A program made the position numbers and the translations under genes. Positions 1-5,765 of a stretch of 28,810 nt of DNA are shown here, piece after piece (position 1 is the stretch's first letter; every line of letters begins with the position of its first letter). Origin of the DNA: Bacteroidota bacterium (GTDB lineage: Bacteria > Bacteroidota > Bacteroidia > Bacteroidales > GCA-2748055). Under the pieces are notes generated by a model. That model worked only from the letters and a program-made list of their open reading frames with translations, had not been told where the DNA came from and ran no database searches. The stretch is from assembly GCA_024244665.1 (NCBI GenBank), contig JAAEOI010000072.1:1-28810 (forward strand). Direction: 5' to 3'.

Positions 1-1
1 G

Positions 2-187
2 GGTTCATCAACTGATCCTTCTTTGAGCTTCTACTACAATCGGCCGGCTCTGGTCAATGACAGCCATGGACTGGCAACTGTACTTCTGGCCGGAACGGAA
101 TACCTGAAGATAAAAGAGTTCTATGAATTTGTAAATATGAGCAAGTATTTGAAAATGGAGAGCAAAAAAAACGCAAACAGTAATTAG
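2..187 (+). CDS. C-terminal fragment, probable GH105/GH88-like unsaturated glycuronyl hydrolase
   Basis: An open frame runs in from the left edge and ends at TAG 185-187, giving 61 residues. It contains the stretch YYNRPALVNDSHGLATVLLA, which resembles the last helices of (alpha/alpha)6-barrel unsaturated uronyl hydrolases, where an 'NDxHGxGxxLLAxxE' segment lies near the C-terminus. Such enzymes remove the 4,5-unsaturated uronic acid left by polysaccharide lyases. The catalytic Asp residues would lie upstream of the window, so the family call rests on this tail alone. It ends only 2 nt before the next ATG, so the two genes are almost certainly co-transcribed. Another (alpha/alpha)6 hydrolase is possible. 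Confidence 0.5.
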   Translation, partial: GSSTDPSLSFYYNRPALVNDSHGLATVLLAGTEYLKIKEFYEFVNMSKYLKMESKKNANSN

Positions 188-189
188 AA

Positions 190-2442
190 ATGAAAAACAT
201 AATAATTGCAGTGATGCTCCTTTTTCTCACGGGATTTGCTCCAGACAAAAACCGGACGGATGTCAGCCTGAAGTGGAAGGACAGCTCAACGCGGGTATCT
301 GAAATTCGCTCCGAAAGCGGCAACTTGTTCAAGAAGCTGGCACATCACGGCCCGGCTATTGAAAACGAGTGGATGGGGGTTCGGATTTATTTCGACCATA
401 GGTGCGCACTGGATGTTTATAACAAGCAACACCCTGGTCTGGAACTGGCGGGTGCTTCATGGTATCCAACCGAAGAACAGCAGCAGGCGGGCTGGGGTTC
501 CGATCAGTATAAGGTTGGGCAGACCATTGGGCTCGGGGGCGTACGCCTGTGGGATAATGGCGAAGTTGTCCGGCTTGATCCTGTTTCCACGCGCACGGCC
601 CGGGTGCGCAAAGAGGCCGGTTTTTCCCAGATTGAAATGTTTTCCGAGGGCATTCCATATAAAGGTGGAACGGTGGATATCCTGATCCGTGTTTCGGCCT
701 TTACCGGTGTTCGGGAGATGAAGGTGGAGGCGTTCGCGCTTTGCGACGATCCGGTCGAATTTGTTACCGGTATTAATTATTGGGAGACCACGGAAACATT
801 CCAGGGCGATCATTATATTGGCACGTGGGGACTCCACCCGGAAGATGTGGCGGCATCCCCGCAGACCATTGGCGCCGCCGTACTTTACAACCCCGACGAC
901 TTTGCTCAAACGGTGAAAACCGATGGCGAAATCCTGCTGGTTTCAAAGCCCGCGAAGGTCCTCTCAACATGGATTGTCAGCGCCTGCGAAAAGGAAGCCG
1001 GAGTCAATCGCCAAGGGTTTGAAGAACTATGTGGAGAGCTGCTTCAACAGCAAGTGAACCCCTTAAGCGATGAAGAGCGGCTTGCCTGGTGGCACGAAGC
1101 CCATTTCGGTATGGTTATCCATTGGGGGGTATATTCGCAGTATGCCGGAATATACAAGGGACATGATCAGGCCAAAGGTGGTGCCGAATGGATTATGAAC
1201 CGGTGTAAAATTCCGGTGACCGAATACAAGGAAAATGCCAACAATTTTAATCCGGTAAATTATGATCCGGAGACCTGGGTGAAAATGGCCAGGGATGCAG
1301 GGATGAAATATTTGATCATTACCGCGAAGCACCATGACGGATTTGCTCTTTTCGACAGTGAGGCCAGTGACTGGAACGTGGTCGATGCCACACCGTATGG
1401 CAAGGATCTCTTAAAGCCGCTGGCTGAGGCTTGTAAAAAACATGGGATCAAATTGGGATTCTACTATTCTCAAGCTCAGGACTGGTGCAATCCAGGCGGA
1501 TCGGCCGCACGTAGGTTGTCGAAGGAAGGCTGGGCCAACCCTGATGCCGCGAAAGTTGATGCCTACACCAAAAAACATAATGGACACTGGGATCCGGCTC
1601 AGGAAGCCGCGACTTTTGACGAATATATCGACCGGGTAGCTGTTCCTCAGGTACGGGAAATATTGAGCAATTATGGTGAAATTTCCGTTCTGTGGTGGGA
1701 TACGCCGACCGGCATGACCGATGCCGCGGCACAGAAATTACAGGAGCAACTTAAACTGCAACCCCATATTATCACGAACGACAGGTTGCAACGGCCGAAT
1801 TTTCCGGGCGATATAAAGACTCCGGAGCAGCACATTCCTGATGCCCACGGTTTGGAAGGGGTGAATTGGGAGGTCTGCATGACCATGAATGAAACCTGGG
1901 GATATGGATTGCGGAAAATGGACGCTGAGTGGAAGTCTTCCGAAACCTTGATCAGAAACCTGGTGGACATTGTTTCAAAAGGTGGAAACTACCTGCTGAA
2001 TGTCGGTCCCAAGCCGGACGGATCCTTTCCCGAAGAAAGCATTGTTCGCTTAAAGGAGATCAGCGAATGGATGACCGTTAACAGCGAGGCCGTTCACGGC
2101 ACAAAGGCCGGGCCGTATCAACCCTTCACCTGGGGGCGTTGCTCCAAAAAAGAGAATGAAGAAGAGACCACGCTGTATTTCTTCGTTTTTGACTGGCCCG
2201 CGGAGGGCAGACTGGAGGTTCCCGGGATAGCCAACGACGTGATGAAAGCAACCCTCATGGCTGATAACACGGAACTGAAAGCACATAAGAAGGACGGTAA
2301 TCTGATGATTGAGCTTCCCGCCGAAGCCCCCGATAAAATTGCCAGTGTAATCACAGTGACCGTAAAGGGGAACGTGGAGAACCAGTATAAGAAATCGGAA
2401 GATAAAAAAATAGATTCCGGAGCACTGGACACCAGGCACTAG
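190..2442 (+). CDS. DUF4861-like domain fused to GH29 alpha-L-fucosidase, secreted
   Basis: This 750-residue protein has a short hydrophobic signal peptide (residues 1-18, no clear lipobox). Residues about 45-285 resemble DUF4861, a beta-rich domain of unknown function seen in uronide PULs (for example 'HHGPAIENEWMGVRIYFD' and 'AIDVY/LDVYNKQ'-type motifs). Residues about 295-660 form a GH29 barrel that would release alpha-L-fucose. It has FGMVIHWG with H311, KHHDGF at 380-385 with H381 and H382, and VLWWD with predicted nucleophile D504. GNYLLNVGPKPDG follows near residue 600, and a C-terminal beta-sandwich of about 90 residues ends the protein. All expected GH29 catalytic-centre residues appear intact. 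It lies 2 nt after the upstream partial gene and 16 nt before the esterase. The GH29 call is firm. The DUF4861 call is made from memory of the family and is less certain. Confidence 0.88.
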   Translation: MKNIIIAVMLLFLTGFAPDKNRTDVSLKWKDSSTRVSEIRSESGNLFKKLAHHGPAIENEWMGVRIYFDHRCALDVYNKQHPGLELAGASWYPTEEQQQAGWGSDQYKVGQTIGLGGVRLWDNGEVVRLDPVSTRTARVRKEAGFSQIEMFSEGIPYKGGTVDILIRVSAFTGVREMKVEAFALCDDPVEFVTGINYWETTETFQGDHYIGTWGLHPEDVAASPQTIGAAVLYNPDDFAQTVKTDGEILLVSKPAKVLSTWIVSACEKEAGVNRQGFEELCGELLQQQVNPLSDEERLAWWHEAHFGMVIHWGVYSQYAGIYKGHDQAKGGAEWIMNRCKIPVTEYKENANNFNPVNYDPETWVKMARDAGMKYLIITAKHHDGFALFDSEASDWNVVDATPYGKDLLKPLAEACKKHGIKLGFYYSQAQDWCNPGGSAARRLSKEGWANPDAAKVDAYTKKHNGHWDPAQEAATFDEYIDRVAVPQVREILSNYGEISVLWWDTPTGMTDAAAQKLQEQLKLQPHIITNDRLQRPNFPGDIKTPEQHIPDAHGLEGVNWEVCMTMNETWGYGLRKMDAEWKSSETLIRNLVDIVSKGGNYLLNVGPKPDGSFPEESIVRLKEISEWMTVNSEAVHGTKAGPYQPFTWGRCSKKENEEETTLYFFVFDWPAEGRLEVPGIANDVMKATLMADNTELKAHKKDGNLMIELPAEAPDKIASVITVTVKGNVENQYKKSEDKKIDSGALDTRH

Positions 2443-2458
2443 CAATAAGCAAAACAAA

Positions 2459-3307
2459 ATGAAATCAATTCTGACATTATTAGCATTATTAATTGTGCCC
2501 CTGCACATGAATTCCCAGACCAATGAAACCATTTTTTTATGGCCCGATTCTGTTCCTGGTGAATCCGATGCGAAACATCCTCCAAGGCAGGATGAGAATA
2601 CATCTGGCAATGTAATTCGATTAACAGATGTAACAGATCCCGCCCTTATCGTATTAGAACCAGAGGCATCTCTTAGCAATGGAGCCGGGGTGATTGTTTG
2701 TCCCGGTGGAGGAGGAAGAATTCTTGCCTGGGATAAAGAAGGTTTAGAGGTGGGACAATGGTTCAATACTCTTGGAATCACAGCTTTTGTATTGCAATAC
2801 AGGGTGCCGAAAAAACAGGAAGGGGCCCTGATGGATATCCAGAGAGCAATCCGAATCATAAGGAGCAGAGCAGGGGATTGGAAACTGGATAAGGACAAAC
2901 TGGGCGTCATCGGTTTTTCAGCCGGAGGAAGTCTCTGTGCCTACGCCAGCACATTGTATAGGGAGGAAATGTATCCAATGATTGACAATGCTGATACACT
3001 CTCCTGCCGGCCGGACTTTTCCATGCTGATCTATGGGGCCGGTCTTGATAGAGGGGAAGGCAGGAGTTTGACCCCGGAATTGAAGGTCGATGAGAACACT
3101 CCACCGATGTTTTTGTTTGCCACAGCCGATGATAAACATGGAAATAGCACCCTTGTAATGGCTGGAGCACTAAGGGATGCCGGCATCCCGGTAGAATCTC
3201 ATTTGCTGCCTTTTGGAGGACACGGGTATGGCTTGCGAGCAGGTAACATCGCCGGGGAAACCTGGCCCATGCTTGCAGAACAATGGCTAAAGAATATTCT
3301 TAAATAG
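2459..3307 (+). CDS. Secreted alpha/beta-hydrolase esterase (BD-FAE / acetylxylan-esterase-like)
   Basis: This 282-residue protein has an SPI-type signal peptide (residues 1-19, ending NSQ). It begins like bacterial carbohydrate esterases with 'IFLWPDSVPG' at about residues 25-34. An oxyanion-type motif 'CPGGGG' follows near residue 82. The nucleophile elbow is GFSAGGS with S154. A likely catalytic Asp is D224 or D225 in ATADD, and the His is H255 in FGGHGYG. Size and motif order fit a single-domain esterase that removes acetyl or similar esters from glycans. The exact acyl group and sugar are unknown. It sits between the fucosidase and the bifunctional esterases, which agrees with an ester-removal role in this locus. 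Its codon use is more AT-rich than the neighbours. Confidence 0.82.
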   Translation: MKSILTLLALLIVPLHMNSQTNETIFLWPDSVPGESDAKHPPRQDENTSGNVIRLTDVTDPALIVLEPEASLSNGAGVIVCPGGGGRILAWDKEGLEVGQWFNTLGITAFVLQYRVPKKQEGALMDIQRAIRIIRSRAGDWKLDKDKLGVIGFSAGGSLCAYASTLYREEMYPMIDNADTLSCRPDFSMLIYGAGLDRGEGRSLTPELKVDENTPPMFLFATADDKHGNSTLVMAGALRDAGIPVESHLLPFGGHGYGLRAGNIAGETWPMLAEQWLKNILK

Positions 3308-3335
3308 AATTATGACTAGTCCTAAATAAACAATT

Positions 3336-5753
3336 ATGAAAAAAATCAGTTCAATTTTACTTTTTCTACTTTGTGTTTCAGCTATAGTTGCACAAAACGG
3401 AATTCAATCTGAGATAAAAAAGACCTCAGTAGACCCATTATTCAATACTGAAGAGATTCTTGATGAAAGCACACTGGAAATAAAAACGCTGCAGGATTGG
3501 CATGTGGACGAGGTGACAGGCACGACGCGACAGAAGCTGATCGAAATCAATGTCGCTGAATGGTGGCCTGGACAAGATTACCGGATTCCGGTGCGTATGA
3601 TTGTGCCGCTCGAAGGCAAGGCAAAGGGCTTTCATATTACAGGAGCAAATCCATATGAAACGCTGATGAAAGACGCGAAACAAAGCGATTTTGATGCAAA
3701 ACTGCTGGCAGGTGGTGTTGGCATCGTTAAGACGCACGTCAAGGCGTTTAGGCAGATTCCGGGCAAACAGGGCTTGGAGCAAAAAATGCAGCGCGTGTTT
3801 ATGGAAGACTCTAATCCGCGATACACGACGGTCTGGATTTGGTCTATGACCTTAATGCGGGCCACAACCGCTGCATATGCGGAGACCGATCATTTCGAAA
3901 AAGGCAAAGTGGCCGGTTCGGGTAGCTCTAAGAACGGCATATCGCCCGCGGTTGCCTTGATAAATGACGAGCGTTTTACCGCGACATGCTCCAACATTGC
4001 GTTTGCTTACTATTCGCCGACTCGAAGAGCCGACAGGGAAGAAATGGCCAAAGCGGACGCAGCAAACAAAACATTCTTTGAGGCTGTCAAGGCCGGCGAT
4101 ATCGATCTGGATCAAAAACGCGCCAAAATTTATCAACGCGTTATGGTGGGATCTAAGAGCAGCAAGGATATGAAAGCGGGAAGATCCGTGGACGAAATGC
4201 AAAACTTCGCGGATTGTTTTTGGCCCAGCGTGTGCGTTACGGAGAATTGGGATCGACTGATGGAGCGCGGCGGCGATATTCTTTTCCAGCCGGGAACACA
4301 TGACTATGTTGCTTATGACGTTCTTTGGGGAGCGCAAAACCATCCCCAATTGCCTGTCTATTACGAACCCAATGGCGGGCACTACCAAACGCCGCATGTC
4401 GCTTCGGCAAAGGACGAGCAGAATAAAGAGGCCTTCCTCTGGAATCACTTTTTTGGCGGCGAGCCGTTGCTGAGTCCTCCGGCGTCGAGCTATGAGGTGA
4501 TTGGGGACGAGCTAAGTGTTAGCGTGAGTTTTAATGAAGGACCTCAGGCGGAAAGCGGACGCATCTGGTGGATGTATGACCGAGCGCCCGCGGGCTCAGC
4601 TCCCTTCTTGCACGTGCAAATCCCCGAAAACCAATGGGCGGATATGGAACGGGATCCCAAGACCGGCTCCTGGACCGCCACCATCCCGTTACAGGAAGGG
4701 GCTTCACGCGTCGATTTCTTCACCAATCACGGGCACATGTCCAACGGCTACCGGCAGTATCTTTCAAGCCCCTACTCCCGAGTTGAACTTTCCCCATCCC
4801 AGCATTTGGCGACGGCGCCCTTCTCGAATGCGCAAGCGCAACAGCCCTCCGAAGAGCAACTGGCCAAAATACTCAAGCGTTTTCCCGAAGCGGACACAGA
4901 TAAGGACGGCAAACTGACCACGGAGGAGATCCAACAGTTCCGCCAATCCAGGCAGAGGAATACACGCCCGGCTGCAGCGGCACAACCGACGCAGGCTGGG
5001 GATGCGAAACTTACTGAGACGCTGGCGGGGATTAATGCAAGGGGGACAGGGCAGCGGTTTAAAAATATTGAGCTGGAGCTTTTTGAGTGGCCTGGTGAGT
5101 TGCATGAGAAACTTGGAAAAATGAAGAAATTTGCTTTGGTGGCGCGGCCTGTGGAGAAGATTGCGGGGAAGCTGCCGTTGATTATATATTTGCATGGTGG
5201 AGCTCAGCGTTGGTGGGACATGAGTATGCAAGAGCAGCTTGCGATTTTGAGTTCGCCTAAGAGGAAGATGTTACGGGGGTTTGATTTTGCGGAGCTTGCG
5301 GGGAAGGGGCTGATTGTGCTTGAGCCGAACACGGAGGGACTTTGGGATGCGGGGACGCTTGATACGATGCTTGATTATGTGTTGGAAAATTTTCCTGAGA
5401 TTGATAAGGATCGTGTGTATGTGATGGGCTACAGTATGGGGGGTAAGGGGACTTGGGTTTGGATCAATGAATCGGCGGATCGATTTGCGGCGGCGGCGGC
5501 TGGTGGTGCGGGTGGTAGTGATATTGACGATGTGAAGAAGCTTGCGCAGTTGCCGATTTGGGCGATGGCGGGCAGCGATGATGGGGGGACTGCAACTGCA
5601 ATGAGAAAAATGGTGGAGCGATTGAAGGCGGAGGGGAATGCGAATGTAAAATATACGGAGTTTGAAGGGGGGCATAAAGAGGGGGGCGAAGGAATGTTTA
5701 GTACTACGGTGGAGTTGGTGGAATGGATGCTGGGGTTTAAGCGACCTAAATAA
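3336..5753 (+). CDS. Bifunctional esterase, order A-B: PhoPQ-related-like hydrolase + EF-hand linker + COG4099/PHB-depolymerase-like hydrolase
   Basis: This 805-residue protein has an SPI signal peptide (residues 1-20, ending VAQ). Module A (about 33-483) is an alpha/beta hydrolase resembling the PhoPQ-activated pathogenicity-related family. Its nucleophile elbow is GSSKNG (G196-G201, predicted nucleophile S198), it has a candidate catalytic His in NGGHYQTPH, and it ends in an 'IWWMYDRAPAGS' beta-rich region. A linker carries one complete EF-hand loop, D520-x-D522-x-D524-G-x-x-x-x-x-E531, then an Ala/Gln/Pro stretch. Module B (about 561-805) is a peptidase/PHB-depolymerase-type alpha/beta hydrolase with YLHGG and GYSMGG (S700). 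No T9SS tail or lipobox is visible, so a periplasmic location is likely. The next gene carries the same modules in reverse order. Reactions are unknown; carbohydrate esterase is an inference from folds and context. Confidence 0.75.
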   Translation: MKKISSILLFLLCVSAIVAQNGIQSEIKKTSVDPLFNTEEILDESTLEIKTLQDWHVDEVTGTTRQKLIEINVAEWWPGQDYRIPVRMIVPLEGKAKGFHITGANPYETLMKDAKQSDFDAKLLAGGVGIVKTHVKAFRQIPGKQGLEQKMQRVFMEDSNPRYTTVWIWSMTLMRATTAAYAETDHFEKGKVAGSGSSKNGISPAVALINDERFTATCSNIAFAYYSPTRRADREEMAKADAANKTFFEAVKAGDIDLDQKRAKIYQRVMVGSKSSKDMKAGRSVDEMQNFADCFWPSVCVTENWDRLMERGGDILFQPGTHDYVAYDVLWGAQNHPQLPVYYEPNGGHYQTPHVASAKDEQNKEAFLWNHFFGGEPLLSPPASSYEVIGDELSVSVSFNEGPQAESGRIWWMYDRAPAGSAPFLHVQIPENQWADMERDPKTGSWTATIPLQEGASRVDFFTNHGHMSNGYRQYLSSPYSRVELSPSQHLATAPFSNAQAQQPSEEQLAKILKRFPEADTDKDGKLTTEEIQQFRQSRQRNTRPAAAAQPTQAGDAKLTETLAGINARGTGQRFKNIELELFEWPGELHEKLGKMKKFALVARPVEKIAGKLPLIIYLHGGAQRWWDMSMQEQLAILSSPKRKMLRGFDFAELAGKGLIVLEPNTEGLWDAGTLDTMLDYVLENFPEIDKDRVYVMGYSMGGKGTWVWINESADRFAAAAAGGAGGSDIDDVKKLAQLPIWAMAGSDDGGTATAMRKMVERLKAEGNANVKYTEFEGGHKEGGEGMFSTTVELVEWMLGFKRPK
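3435..4785 (+). repeat. Module A, copy 1 of a duplicated coding segment
   Basis: This stretch matches 6613-7795 closely at DNA level. The run covering the GSSKNG nucleophile and the following 'NDERFTATCS' differs at only a few synonymous positions. Copy 1 contains about 55 extra codons (about 4040-4205) that copy 2 lacks. Confidence 0.85.
5011..5748 (+). repeat. Module B, copy 1 of a duplicated coding segment
   Basis: This stretch is homologous to 5872-6591 (shared 'EWPGELH', 'LDYVLENFPEID', 'GYSxGG' and 'GGAGGS' segments). Both copies are poor in cytosine on the + strand. In this copy, lines of 60 bases hold about 4-10 C, whereas the end of module A holds up to 19. Confidence 0.85.
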
Positions 5754-5765
5754 AGGAAAATAATT

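Noticed and set aside
2050..2910. 286-codon minus-strand open frame across two plus-strand genes
   Set aside because: It spans the junction of the fucosidase and esterase genes, which both have strong family motifs on the plus strand. It has no recognisable motif itself.
3435..4785. Module A as a CE15 glucuronoyl esterase
   Set aside because: CE15 enzymes have a GCSxxGK nucleophile motif. Here it is GSSKNG with a PhoPQ-related-like surround.
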